Assembly: GCF_043641555.1 (NCBI RefSeq)
Contig: NZ_JBHZRJ010000001.1
Coordinates: 992,001-1,056,000 of the forward strand
Length of the DNA: 64,000 bases
Origin: Saccharospirillum alexandrii_A
GTDB taxonomy: Bacteria; Pseudomonadota; Gammaproteobacteria; Pseudomonadales; Natronospirillaceae
Direction of reading: 5' to 3'
This document shows positions 54,344 to 62,817 of this stretch, piece after piece. Position numbers and translations under genes: made by a program. The notes below the pieces were generated by a model that saw nothing but the letters and a program-made list of their open reading frames with translations, did no database searches and was not told the DNA's origin. Position 1 is the stretch's first letter. The number at the start of each line of letters is the position of its first letter.

Positions 54344-54589
54344 TTAGGTTGACCCCTCATCGGATGGAGTGTCGCAGTAAACATCGTACTGTTTTTTGCG
54401 CCATAGGGCGTAGACGGTCAAGCAAATGAAAATGGCCAGTGCAGGTAACAACACGTAATCCAGATAACCAGTAAGTGCCGCCAGGCCAACGGCACCGAGC
54501 AGTATGACCAGAATGGGCGTGAAGCAGCACAGGGCAACGATAACCGTCCCAATCAGACTAGCTCGTAACAGCGTTTTGGGGTTTCTCAT
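54344..54589 (-). CDS. merF: mercury transporter MerF
   Basis: Small inner-membrane mercuric-ion importer of 81 residues. Two hydrophobic helices lie near 12-33 and 43-62. The motif TVIVALCCFTPILVILLGAV holds the vicinal Cys pair that binds Hg(II), and ALTGYLDYVLLPALAIF is the conserved second helix. The C-terminal YDVYCDTP carries the further Cys of the family. It lies downstream of merA on the same strand. With merT it provides two uptake routes for Hg(II) to MerA in the cytoplasm. Highly recognisable. Confidence 0.93.
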   Translation of the reverse strand: MRNPKTLLRASLIGTVIVALCCFTPILVILLGAVGLAALTGYLDYVLLPALAIFICLTVYALWRKKQYDVYCDTPSDEGST

Positions 54590-54706
54590 GTTGCGGTTCT
54601 CTATCAGAAGTAGATTGTGCGGTCATGGGGTCCCTGCTGGTATCGTGCAAAAGCTGTTCTAGCGACAGCACCAATAGACAGGTCGGGTTATGGTTAAAGT
54701 GATCGT

Positions 54707-54916
54707 TCATTTTTTAAGGTATTTGATCAGAGCTACAATACCCAGGCACAGTAAGGTGATCAGTAGCAGTGGCATAATCATCATTGGCAACATCATAATC
54801 CAGCCCATGCCAGACATCATGGGGCTACAGAGTTCCCAGAAGCCAGTTCCTGAAGCCGCGAAGGCGGCACCCGGAAACAGAATTAACAAGGCAAACAACG
54901 TTGTCAGTATTTTCAT
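54707..54916 (-). CDS. small Met-rich membrane protein between merA and merF
   Basis: I do not recognise this family. The product has 69 residues. A signal peptide (MKILTTLFALLILFPGAAFAA) is followed by a short periplasmic stretch with Cys in FWELCSPM. Then comes a hydrophobic, Met-rich segment (MGWIMMLPMMIMPLLLITLLC) and a basic end. The Met and Cys residues suggest contact with a soft metal, but this is inference. It sits in the mer operon 35 bases after merA. The opposite strand is open over the same bases but has no comparable features. Confidence 0.65.
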   Translation of the reverse strand: MKILTTLFALLILFPGAAFAASGTGFWELCSPMMSGMGWIMMLPMMIMPLLLITLLCLGIVALIKYLKK

Positions 54917-54951
54917 GGCGATCTCCTCTCATCATTTTTTGACGTAGCTGT

Positions 54952-56355
54952 TCATCCTGCACAACACGACAACTGCTTCACATCCTTGGTGAAGGTCTGG
55001 GCACAGAGCTTGAGGCCTTCTACCATGGTCAGATAAGGAAACAGTTCGTCAGCCACTTCCTGCACGGTCATCCCAGCCCTGATCGCCATTACGGCGGTCT
55101 GGATCAGTTCACCTGCCTCGGCCGTCACTGCCTGCACGCCCAGTAACCGGCCCGAATCGCGTTCGGCTACCATCTTGATAAAACCATGGGTGTCGAAGTT
55201 GACCAGCGACCGGGGCACGTTTTCCAAGTCGAGCACGCGAGTATCAACACTGTAGTCCAGCCTGAGCGCTTCAGCCTCGGTGAGACCCACGGTTGCCACC
55301 TGAGGGTCGGTAAACATCACACCAGGCATGGCGCTGAGATCCAGAGTTGCCTCACCGCCGGTCATATTGGTGCCCGCTCGACTCCCGCCGGCTGCCGCCA
55401 CGTACACGAACTCAGGCTGATCAGTACAGTCACCGGCGGCGTAGATGCCCGGCACTGTCGTTTGCAAGTATTTATCCACCAGGACCGCCCCTTTGGCGAT
55501 CTCCACGTCAATCTGATTGAGGTTCAGCGTCTCGGTGTTGGGTGTGCGCCCGGTGGCTACCAGCAGTTGATCGGCCCGCAAGGTTCCTGTTGTGGTCGCC
55601 AGCACGAATTCATTATCCGTGTAGTCCACCCGGCTTGCTTGAGTCTGGTTGAGCACTTCGATGCCTTCGCGGCGTAAGGCGGCTTCAACCGCGTCGCCAA
55701 TTGCCGGGTCCTCGCTCGACAGCAGTCGGCTGCGTGCCAGTACCGTAACCTGGCTGCCCAGCCGGGCAAAAGCCTGGGCCAACTCCAGCGCCACGTATCC
55801 AGCCCCAATCACCGCCATCCGTTCAGGCACAGTCTCCAATGTCAGCGCACTGGTAGAGGACAGATAAGGCGTATCAGCCAGCCCCGGTATAGGCGGCTGT
55901 GTCGGGCGGGCGCCAGTGCCGATAAAGGCGCGATCGAAGTGAACGATCTGTTCGTCACCTTCGTTTAGCGTAACCACCAACTGATGAGCATCAATAAATC
56001 GGGCCTCTCCGTGCAGGAGAGTGATGTTCGGATGATCGCGCAAAATTCCCTCGTATTTGGCATCCCGCAGCTCGTCGACACGCGCCTGTTGTTGCCGAAG
56101 CAACGCCGCCCGATCCACGACGGGCGTTTGGGCGCTCAGGCCTCCATCGAAAGGACTCTCCTTGCGCAGATGGGCAATATGTGCGGCACGAATAAGAATC
56201 TTCGAGGGCACACAACCGATATTCACACAGGTGCCACCGACGGTACCGCGCTCAATCAGGGTAATTCGGGCACCGCGCTCGGCAGCTTTTAGTGCGGCGG
56301 CCATGGCCGCGCCACCGCTGCCGATCACAGCAATGTGCAGGTTGCTATCACTCAT
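54952..56355 (-). CDS. merA: mercuric reductase MerA
   Basis: Cytoplasmic flavoenzyme that reduces Hg(II) to volatile Hg(0) with NADPH. It has 467 residues. The N-terminal NmerA metal-binding domain is missing, so this is the short form. The FAD fold begins IAVIGSGGAAMAAALKAAE, and the active site is GGTCVNIGCVPSKI with the redox Cys pair. The NADP site is MAVIGAGYVALELAQAFARLG. The C-terminal vicinal cysteines are in VKQLSCCAG. It follows merP by 5 bases. Everything needed for catalysis is present. Confidence 0.97.
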   Translation of the reverse strand: MSDSNLHIAVIGSGGAAMAAALKAAERGARITLIERGTVGGTCVNIGCVPSKILIRAAHIAHLRKESPFDGGLSAQTPVVDRAALLRQQQARVDELRDAKYEGILRDHPNITLLHGEARFIDAHQLVVTLNEGDEQIVHFDRAFIGTGARPTQPPIPGLADTPYLSSTSALTLETVPERMAVIGAGYVALELAQAFARLGSQVTVLARSRLLSSEDPAIGDAVEAALRREGIEVLNQTQASRVDYTDNEFVLATTTGTLRADQLLVATGRTPNTETLNLNQIDVEIAKGAVLVDKYLQTTVPGIYAAGDCTDQPEFVYVAAAGGSRAGTNMTGGEATLDLSAMPGVMFTDPQVATVGLTEAEALRLDYSVDTRVLDLENVPRSLVNFDTHGFIKMVAERDSGRLLGVQAVTAEAGELIQTAVMAIRAGMTVQEVADELFPYLTMVEGLKLCAQTFTKDVKQLSCCAG

Positions 56356-56360
56356 AAACG

Positions 56361-56657
56361 TTACTCCTGTGTCGACTGGTTTTGGCTTAGCGTGGACGGA
56401 TAACCGGCGTTTGTGGTGGCTTGAGTCAGCGCTTCGACAGAGGTTTTCGCATCATCGAAGGTGACCGTAGCGTCACGCTCTTTGTAACGGACATCGACAG
56501 AGATCACTCCCTCGACCCTATTAAGAGCGGCTTTGACTGTGAATGGACAGGCTACACAGGTCATACCGGGAACTGCCAGGGTGACCGTTTGTTGCGCCGC
56601 CAAAGCGGGCAAACCGAATAGCAGGAGCAGCGCCGTCATCATTAGTACTTTTTTCAT
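56361..56657 (-). CDS. merP: periplasmic mercury-binding protein MerP
   Basis: Periplasmic Hg(II) carrier of 98 residues that hands ions to MerT. The signal peptide (about 1-20, ending ALAAQ) is followed by a heavy-metal-associated domain with GMTCVACPFTVK, the two Hg-binding cysteines. ATG 56657 is used, since the longer frame to 56705 adds a non-signal extension across the merT end. It lies between merT and merA as usual. The domain is complete. Confidence 0.95.
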   Translation of the reverse strand: MKKVLMMTALLLLFGLPALAAQQTVTLAVPGMTCVACPFTVKAALNRVEGVISVDVRYKERDATVTFDDAKTSVEALTQATTNAGYPSTLSQNQSTQE

Positions 56658-56682
56658 GGGGTCTTTCCTCTTAAAAGATATC

Positions 56683-57033
56683 TTAATAGAACAGCGGTAA
56701 GACAAAGGGGAACGCCAGCGCGATCAGAATAAGCAGCGAGACAATCCAAAAAGCGATTCTGTATGCCGCACGCACTTGTGACACCGCGCAAACATCACCC
56801 GGTTGGCAGGCCTCCACAGGCCGGTATATCCGGCGCCAGGCAAAGACCATTGCCAGCAACGCAGCACCAATAAACCAGGGTCTATAGGGTTCCAGGGCCG
56901 TCAGATTGCCGATCCAGGCGCCTGAAATGCCCAGCGTGATTAAAATCAGAGGCCCCAGGCAGCAGGCGGAAGCGAGAACCGCTGCAACGCCCCCTGCGGC
57001 CAGCGAAGCGCGACCAGATTTGGATTCTGACAT
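56683..57033 (-). CDS. merT: mercuric transport protein MerT
   Basis: Inner-membrane Hg(II) importer of 116 residues with three hydrophobic helices. The first helix carries the Cys pair in LASACCLGPLILI. The cytoplasmic loop carries the second pair in EACQPGDVCAVSQ. It is the first gene of the mer operon, directly downstream of the MerR-controlled promoter. The start is ATG 57033 with GGAGC upstream. Confidence 0.96.
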   Translation of the reverse strand: MSESKSGRASLAAGGVAAVLASACCLGPLILITLGISGAWIGNLTALEPYRPWFIGAALLAMVFAWRRIYRPVEACQPGDVCAVSQVRAAYRIAFWIVSLLILIALAFPFVLPLFY

Positions 57034-57070
57034 TACATTTGCTCCTTTAAGGACTTAGATGACTGCGGTA

Positions 57071-57101
57071 AGGTTACCCCCGTAGTCAGCTACGGAATCA
57101 A
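57071..57101 (-). promoter_or_regulatory. mer promoter/operator with 19-base spacer
   Basis: On the minus strand TTGATT (-35) and TAACCT (-10) are separated by exactly 19 bases that contain the dyad CCGTAG-CTGA-CTACGG. The over-long spacer with a central MerR dyad is the classic design of MerR-controlled promoters, in which MerR-Hg(II) untwists the DNA to align the two boxes. It sits between divergent merR and merT. Confidence 0.9.
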
Positions 57102-57106
57102 GTCCA

Positions 57107-57544
57107 ATGTCTAAAAAAAATCGTCCAATGACCATCGGTGCCCTGGCGAAAGCCGCCAATATCGGAGTGGAAACCATCCGATATTACCAACGCAGAGGGT
57201 TGGTAACAGAACCCGAAAAGCCCTTTGGCAGCATACGTCACTATGAAGAACAGGCTCTGGAGCGCCTTCACTTCATTAGAACGGCCAAATGGCTGGGCTT
57301 CAGTTTGGATGAAATAGGAGGATTGTTGATATTGCAGGATGGAACTCACTGCGACGAAGCACGAACACTGGGTGAACAGAAATTGACCAGTGTGCGGCAG
57401 AAAATCCTGAGCCTGCAGCGGATTGAGCGAGCACTGGATGAGCTGGTGCATGAATGCCGCGTCCAGCAAGGTAGCGTCTATTGTCCCCTTATCACCTCAC
57501 TCCATGACGGACTTGAAAAATTTTCGCCGGAGGAAAGACCTTAA
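57107..57544 (+). CDS. merR: mercury-responsive regulator MerR
   Basis: Repressor/activator of 145 residues. The winged helix-turn-helix covers about 8-45 (MTIGALAKAANIGVETIRYYQ). A long dimer helix follows. The three Hg(II)-binding cysteines fall at 82, 117 and 126, the same positions as in the Tn501 protein. It is divergent from merT across a 19-base-spaced promoter. The ATG at 57107 lies just outside the dyad, so MerR should also repress itself. Confidence 0.97.
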   Translation: MSKKNRPMTIGALAKAANIGVETIRYYQRRGLVTEPEKPFGSIRHYEEQALERLHFIRTAKWLGFSLDEIGGLLILQDGTHCDEARTLGEQKLTSVRQKILSLQRIERALDELVHECRVQQGSVYCPLITSLHDGLEKFSPEERP

Positions 57545-57715
57545 GAGTACTCGATTAAAGCAGATTCGCCTCCGCCTTCTTTTTGCGTAGAGTTCTTAAT
57601 GGGGCTGTAAAGCCAAGGGCAAGTTAGTAAGCGAATAGAAGGTTCGTGAAACAATCGAAGCAAAATCTGGATATTCTACTACTGGCAGGCTTTGTTACTT
57701 GAATGGCTTAGCGCT

Positions 57716-57823
57716 CTAGGTGTCATGGGTTTTGATAAACTGCTCCAGTTCAGCATTGAGCTCGGAAACACTGGTAAAAACCCGCAGCATAGCACTCGTC
57801 ATTCCAGTTGAGAAAATCACACC
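57716..57823 (-). pseudogene. IS630-family transposase, C-terminal remnant
   Basis: The minus strand reads through FTSVSELNAELEQFIKTHDT to a stop at 57716-57718. This matches the C-terminal helix of IS630 transposases (xSVxELxxxIxxFIxxHN). There is no start and the reading frame upstream is damaged. It lies in the same orientation as the fragment at 58110-58340, and the bases between do not connect the two. Confidence 0.6.
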
Positions 57824-58109
57824 TCTAAACCATTGAACCAAGATGTTTTTTTGGCGTGGAAATTAGGAGAATACGAGGGCGTGATGCGACTCAGTCTCCA
57901 ACCACCTTGGTTCAAAGCGCGCTGAGATTGTCATAATAATACGATGGACTCTTTCAGGGTCTTGCGTCGATCGACCATCTTCAAGATGCACAAGACTAAT
58001 TCTATGTTTGTCTTGCTTGATTCCTTTCAAGTGCCCATTCAAGCCAGGATATTGAAGGCCGCAAATAGACTGGTTGTACTGTTCCGCTTGTAATTATGAG
58101 CCCGACTGC

Positions 58110-58340
58110 CTATTCGACTTGGACAATCGGTAAGCCAGGTTGTGTGCGTTCCAAAGCCTGAACCTGAGTTTTCTCATCAACACTGAGAATAACGGCACTC
58201 TCTGGACGGATCATGTATAACACTACGATATCGACGACTTTATCAACGAACTCTGGATTATTGTTGACTTTGAAAGTTTTGAGTCGGTTTGGGCGTAAAT
58301 CGGCGGCGTTCCAGAACTGTCGAACCTGCGAAGTCGTTAC
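58110..58340 (-). pseudogene. IS630-family transposase, central remnant
   Basis: About 76 codons on the minus strand resemble the centre of IS630 transposases. They include VRQFWNAADLRPNRLKTFKV, then VVDIVVLYMIRPESAVILSV, and the diagnostic DEKTQVQALERTQPGLP with the catalytic Asp. It ends in a stop at 58110-58112. Without the N-terminus and the DDE end it cannot be active. Confidence 0.8.
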
Positions 58341-58610
58341 AACGGTTTAACACTTGCCTGTGCAATAGGAGCGGATAGTGGCCATGGTCGCCTCCTCCTG
58401 AGTCACAAAGAATTCATCTTAGCTCAATAGCGCTCCAACCAATTAATGTTGAATGGAAAATCAAGTCAGGTAGCGTTCGCATGCTGACAACCAGACCGTT
58501 GAGCTGTTGATGCCGGATTCATAACCATAATAAGACGATCAGGATGCGAAAAACATGCAGAAGGTAGTGGTCTGAAGCAATTCTGGTGCTCCAATTTAGT
58601 TCATACTTAT

Positions 58611-58654
58611 TTCCGTGTATGTAAAGAGTGAGTTCCGTGTAAGTAAAGAGTGAG
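58611..58654. repeat. two tandem copies of a 22-base repeat
   Basis: TTCCGTGTATGTAAAGAGTGAG at 58611-58632 is followed at once by the same sequence with one change (T to A at position 10) at 58633-58654. Such paired short repeats occur at transposon ends as transposase sites. I cannot link them to a specific element here. Confidence 0.8.
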
Positions 58655-58979
58655 CCTAAAGAACTATTTTTAGATAAGCTACGGGACTTCATTGTGCTTA
58701 TAGGTATTTGCTCAATACCACACCATAATTGAGTATGTGTCGACTAAAGGTGTTGAAGCAATGAAAAAAGACACTAGGAATACGCACTGCCTCTTAACAG
58801 GGAGCTGTGGGATTCTAACGATTGCTGACTTCAATTTTTTGTAAAGACCGATATAACGTAGTGTGCTTTAAAGACCAAGAGCAATCATATTTTACCAAAT
58901 ACATACATATATGCAGACAGGTGAACTGTTGTTCGAGCCAATAAGTGTAGTAGAAAAATCACACAGTAAGCGATGTATC

Positions 58980-60275
58980 ATGTTAAATAAGTTAATGTAT
59001 AAATCCCGAAGACCTTCCTTGTGGCATACTATTTGCCTCGCTCTGTTAACCTCGGTAATACTTGCTGTCGCTTTATGGCCTTCACCAGGTCAATCCGTAG
59101 TCGTTGAGATTCCAGCTAGGCTGGAATTTAAAAGCTCTGAACCTCTGCCGTCGGCAAAGAATGAATCTACAAGAGAAGTCACTATCGAAGTCCAACCAGG
59201 TGATTCACTCTCCAATGTTTTTGAGCGAGCTGGTGCGGGCGTTAGTATTCTCTACCAGTTGTTGGCTGACGAAAGCATAAACACACTGCTTGAGCAAATA
59301 TTTCCCGGGCAAACATTCAAATTCACCTACCAGTCTGAAAATACGCTGAACAATGTAACATTTAGTCAGTCAGATTTGTCCAGGTATCGTATAGACATCA
59401 ACGAAGAAGGGTTTGGGATTGAGTCAATTGTCGAAGATCCCGAAGTTTATACCCGCTTTACCCAAGCGACCATAGACTCATCGTTCTATCTCGCCGGAAC
59501 CAATGCTGGTCTCAGTGATGGCTTGATTATGGAACTCGCCACGCTGCTTGGCTGGGACATAGACTTTGCAAAGGACATTCGCGCTGGCGATCGTTTTTCG
59601 GTGATCTATGAGGAGCACTATTTGAACGGTAAGAAACTCAGGGACGGCCCCATTTTGGCGGTTCGCTTCCACACGCAAGGCCGGGAAGTGACGGCATTGC
59701 GCTACACCGACGCTAGCGGCAATACCGAATACTACTCGCCTGGCGGCAGTAGTGTTCAAAAAGCTTTTTTGCGAAACCCCATGAATGTATTCCGCGTTTC
59801 TTCACGCTTTGATCCCAATCGACGTCATCCAGTCTTGAACACCATTCGTGCCCACAAGGGTACAGACTATGCAGCTCCTCGCGGGACTCCGATTAAGGCC
59901 ACGGGAGAAGGTAAGATTATCCATGCTGGTCGCAATGGAGGGTATGGTATTGCGGTAATCCTGCAGCATGGTAGTGGAATTCGTACGCTATATGCCCACA
60001 TGAGCAGTCTCGCCGAGGGCTCCCGTTCAGGTAATCGAGTTAAGCAGGGCCAAATTATTGGCTATGTCGGCGCTACGGGCATGGTTACTGGCCCTCACTT
60101 ACACTACGAGTTTCAAGTTAACGGTGTTCATCAAAATCCTCAGACAGTAGAGTTGCCGACAGCAAATCCGTTAAATGAAGATGAGCTGAGATCGTTCGAG
60201 ATATTTGCTGCTAATTTGAACGGGCAGTTGGATGCTTTTGACATGGACTATGTTGCGAGCGGATACGGAAAGTAG
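58980..60275 (+). CDS. M23 family metallopeptidase (cell-wall endopeptidase)
   Basis: Predicted peptidoglycan DD-endopeptidase of 431 residues that cuts crosslinks in the periplasm. One membrane anchor lies near 18-36 (ICLALLTSVILAVALWP). An OapA/LysM-like region follows at about 65-130 (EVQPGDSLSNVFERAGAG). The M23 domain spans about 285-400 with zinc ligands in RAHKGTDYAAP (HxxxD) and the second site GPHLHYEF. ATG 58980 is preferred; an upstream ATG at 58911 adds 23 residues with no ribosome site. It is next to the CDF efflux gene, and similar pairs occur in metal islands. All catalytic residues are present. Confidence 0.9.
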   Translation: MLNKLMYKSRRPSLWHTICLALLTSVILAVALWPSPGQSVVVEIPARLEFKSSEPLPSAKNESTREVTIEVQPGDSLSNVFERAGAGVSILYQLLADESINTLLEQIFPGQTFKFTYQSENTLNNVTFSQSDLSRYRIDINEEGFGIESIVEDPEVYTRFTQATIDSSFYLAGTNAGLSDGLIMELATLLGWDIDFAKDIRAGDRFSVIYEEHYLNGKKLRDGPILAVRFHTQGREVTALRYTDASGNTEYYSPGGSSVQKAFLRNPMNVFRVSSRFDPNRRHPVLNTIRAHKGTDYAAPRGTPIKATGEGKIIHAGRNGGYGIAVILQHGSGIRTLYAHMSSLAEGSRSGNRVKQGQIIGYVGATGMVTGPHLHYEFQVNGVHQNPQTVELPTANPLNEDELRSFEIFAANLNGQLDAFDMDYVASGYGK

Positions 60276-60360
60276 AGTCGACCTAGTGAGTAGGATTGGC
60301 GACTCCAACCACGTATTTTTAGGTCGGGCAACGAAAACAAATTTACTAGGGGGCGCTAAA

Positions 60361-61305
60361 TTGACTGGACACAGTGACAATCACAGCCACAGCCACAGCC
60401 ACAGCCACAACCATGGGACAGGCAAGGCATTGGTATTTGCCCTGCTATTCACTACTGGCTTCGCGGCAGTCGAGGTGGTGGGTGGCTTGCTGGCTGATTC
60501 GCTAGCACTCCTTTCTGATGCTGGTCACATGTTAACGGATTCATTGTCGCTGGGGGTGGGTGCCTTCGCCGCATGGCTCGCGAATAAGCCTACTTCACGC
60601 AAACACTCATTTGGCTTGCAACGCGCGGAAGTACTTGGCGCACTATTCAACGTTGTATTCATGTTTGCCGTTGTTTTCTACATCGCTTATGAGGCCATCA
60701 ACCGTTTTATCGATACGCCAGAGGTTAACGGCGGACTGGTCCTGGTTATTGGAAGCCTTGGTTTTCTGGTAAATGTGATCGTTGCTTGGGTGTTAATGCG
60801 GGGCGAGCAGACAATGAATGTGCGCGGTGCACTGCTGCACGTTTTCGGTGACTTGTTAGGTTCAGTGGCGGCCATAGGCGCCGGTTTGACCATCTACTTG
60901 GGAGGGCCGGCTATGATTGACCCGCTTCTCTCATTGTTCGTTTGCTTTCTGATTCTTATATCGGCCAGTCGCTTGTTGCGTGAGGTGGTAAGGGTGTTGA
61001 TGGAAGCGGTGCCGACTGGTATCAATTCTTCGGCGGTCGCAAATGCGATAACGGAAGTTGAAGGAGTAAAAGCGATTCACGACATGCACATTTGGAGTTT
61101 GTCCTCAAACAGTCATGCGCTTGCAGCCCATATCGACTTGGATTCCATGAAACAGTGGGAGAGCATTCTTCCACAGTTACAAACGTTACTCAGAGACCAG
61201 TTCAGCATTGCCCACAGTACCTTGCAACCGGAAGACGCCGCTGTTCGGGATGCATGTGATGCAGATCCTGATTGCGGTAGTCAGAGCTCGAAAAAAGTTG
61301 TCTAG
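60361..61305 (+). CDS. cation diffusion facilitator (Zn/Co/Cd efflux)
   Basis: Inner-membrane cation/proton antiporter of the CDF (CzcD/DmeF) family. The start is a TTG at 60361 with AGGGGG upstream, giving MTGHSDNHSHSHSHSHNHG. This His-rich tail, encoded by a CACAGC hexamer repeat, probably collects Zn(II). Alternative starts at 60286 (GTG) or 60232 (inside the peptidase gene) lack a good site. Of six membrane segments, the second holds LLSDAGHMLTDSLSLG (HxxxD). The C-terminal cytoplasmic domain ends ... DPDCGSQSSKKVV. The product has 314 residues. It likely exports zinc, cobalt or cadmium. Confidence 0.92.
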   Translation: MTGHSDNHSHSHSHSHNHGTGKALVFALLFTTGFAAVEVVGGLLADSLALLSDAGHMLTDSLSLGVGAFAAWLANKPTSRKHSFGLQRAEVLGALFNVVFMFAVVFYIAYEAINRFIDTPEVNGGLVLVIGSLGFLVNVIVAWVLMRGEQTMNVRGALLHVFGDLLGSVAAIGAGLTIYLGGPAMIDPLLSLFVCFLILISASRLLREVVRVLMEAVPTGINSSAVANAITEVEGVKAIHDMHIWSLSSNSHALAAHIDLDSMKQWESILPQLQTLLRDQFSIAHSTLQPEDAAVRDACDADPDCGSQSSKKVV

Positions 61306-61413
61306 TTACAAACCTCGGCCTTATTGACCGTCCTGAGGACTTGACCTTCTTGACACTGTCTATTCTGCTGGGAGAGTATCGTGTGTTTAAATTCTATTAG
61401 TGAGGGCGAAGCC

Positions 61414-61905
61414 ATGCCTAAGATCTCAGGACTGAGCAAGAGGTATATTCATGTCTTGATATGGTCCATTGTTTTTGTGTGGGGGATGCCTGCGTGGGCG
61501 CACGACTACAGCACAGGAAGTCTAAGAATTATTCACCCTTGGTCGAATGCCAGCCCACCTGGAGCGCCAGGAGTAGGTTACATGGTCATTTTGAATGAAG
61601 GCAGTCAGCCGGATAAGCTAGTATCAGTGAGTGCCGACTTCGCCCAAGTGTCAGCCCACAAGACAACAGTTAAAGATGGCATGGTCCAAATGACTCCTAT
61701 GACTGATGGTGTTGAAATCCCCGCTAACGCGAGCGTTAGCTTCGAACCAGGGGGGCTGCACCTGATGTTGATGAATCTCTCCACTCCGCTTCGATCCGGC
61801 GAAGAGCGTCCAATCACGCTGGAATTTGAGAAGGCGGGATCAATATCAGTCAATTTCAAAGTCATGGGTATGGGCGATGGAGAGGCCATGGATCATGGTA
61901 ATTGA
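61414..61905 (+). CDS. PCu(A)C-type periplasmic copper chaperone
   Basis: Periplasmic Cu(I) chaperone of 163 residues that helps metallate cytochrome oxidase. The signal peptide (about 1-34) ends in PAWAH. The copper site is formed by HxnMx21HxM: SAHKTTVKDGMVQMTPM and GGLHLMLMNLSTPL carry the Met and His ligands. ATG 61414 has GAGGG upstream; a GTG at 61381 would extend the signal. The C-terminal tail MGMGDGEAMDHGN is Met/His-rich, which supports copper binding. It sits before ctaG-like and sco, as expected for oxidase assembly. Confidence 0.9.
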   Translation: MPKISGLSKRYIHVLIWSIVFVWGMPAWAHDYSTGSLRIIHPWSNASPPGAPGVGYMVILNEGSQPDKLVSVSADFAQVSAHKTTVKDGMVQMTPMTDGVEIPANASVSFEPGGLHLMLMNLSTPLRSGEERPITLEFEKAGSISVNFKVMGMGDGEAMDHGN

Positions 61906-61950
61906 CCAATTCTCACCCACTCTGTCAATCACCGCCAACGAGGGTTTCCC

Positions 61951-62790
61951 GTGCCAGAGTATTTAATGTACCTCCTGCCGTATGAGTTCTCCTGGCTCGC
62001 GGTTGTATTCTTTGGCGGGACTGGCTTGTTGTTTGTTCGCGGCCAGCGAGTGTTGGCGCAGGCTGGAACGCCATTGCCAGGTTGGCGGATTGCGCTGTTT
62101 TGGCTTGGGTTCGTATTGGCCTATTCAGTCATGCATACGCAATTTGACTATTTTGCTCAGTTCATGTTCTTTATTCATCGCATTCAGCATTTGGTGCTGC
62201 ATCACTTGGCGGCCATACTTTTGATGGCATCGAACCCTTGGAAGGTATTATCTGCCGGTTTTCCCGAGGGAAGAACGAAGCATATTGTCGCACGGGCACT
62301 TAGCTCTCGTGTGATTCAGATCCCTTATCGTATCATTCAGTTCCCACCACTGGCAGGATTCATTTTTGTAGGCCTGATTTTTTTCTGGCTGATGCCCGAG
62401 GTCCATTTTAAAGCGATGCTGAGTCAACCCCTGTACTTGGTCATGAATTGGTCGATGTTCCTGGATGGAATCCTGTTCTGGTGGTTAATTTTAGATCCTA
62501 GGTCACCGGTCAGGGCCAAGACTCTCAGCTTCGGAAAACGTATCATAGTGATTTGGTTTGTGACGGTGCCCCAACTGGGGCTTGGTGCCTATATTGTTAC
62601 GAGCCCGGCAAATCTTTACGATATTTACGATCTCTGCGGTCGGGCTTGGCCCATCGCGCCTCATGATGATCAGGTACTGGGAGGAGTTCTTACCTGGATT
62701 CCACCCGGCATGATGGGTGTATTGGTTATGGTGGTGTTGCTCAGGCGGATGTTACATCAATCCGAGCAAACTAAAGTGCGACCCGCATAG
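61951..62790 (+). CDS. cytochrome c oxidase assembly protein, CtaG/Caa3 type
   Basis: Membrane protein of 279 residues with about seven hydrophobic helices, of the Caa3_CtaG family that supports copper insertion into heme-copper oxidases. Features include FIHRIQHLVLHHLAAIL and NWSMFLDGILFWWLILDPRSP. The GTG at 61951 has GAGGG upstream. It lies between the copper chaperone and SCO genes, so a role in copper delivery to a terminal oxidase is likely. No oxidase subunit is found in the window. Confidence 0.87.
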   Translation: MPEYLMYLLPYEFSWLAVVFFGGTGLLFVRGQRVLAQAGTPLPGWRIALFWLGFVLAYSVMHTQFDYFAQFMFFIHRIQHLVLHHLAAILLMASNPWKVLSAGFPEGRTKHIVARALSSRVIQIPYRIIQFPPLAGFIFVGLIFFWLMPEVHFKAMLSQPLYLVMNWSMFLDGILFWWLILDPRSPVRAKTLSFGKRIIVIWFVTVPQLGLGAYIVTSPANLYDIYDLCGRAWPIAPHDDQVLGGVLTWIPPGMMGVLVMVVLLRRMLHQSEQTKVRPA

Positions 62791-62817
62791 ACATTATAGA
62801 AAAGTAGGGAGTATACG

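Larger units (their letters stand above)
57545..58979. other. decayed spacer with transposase remnants, no intact gene
   Basis: About 1.4 kb without an intact gene. It holds two fragments of an IS630-family transposase, a two-copy 22-base direct repeat, and AT-rich sequence before the M23 peptidase. Another open stretch near 57850-58090 (minus) has no start codon and no recognisable family. The region looks like the worn edge between the mercury unit and the metal/redox block. Confidence 0.6.

Noticed and set aside
57850..58090. Open minus-strand stretch of about 75 codons
   Set aside because: It has no start codon and matches no family I recognise.
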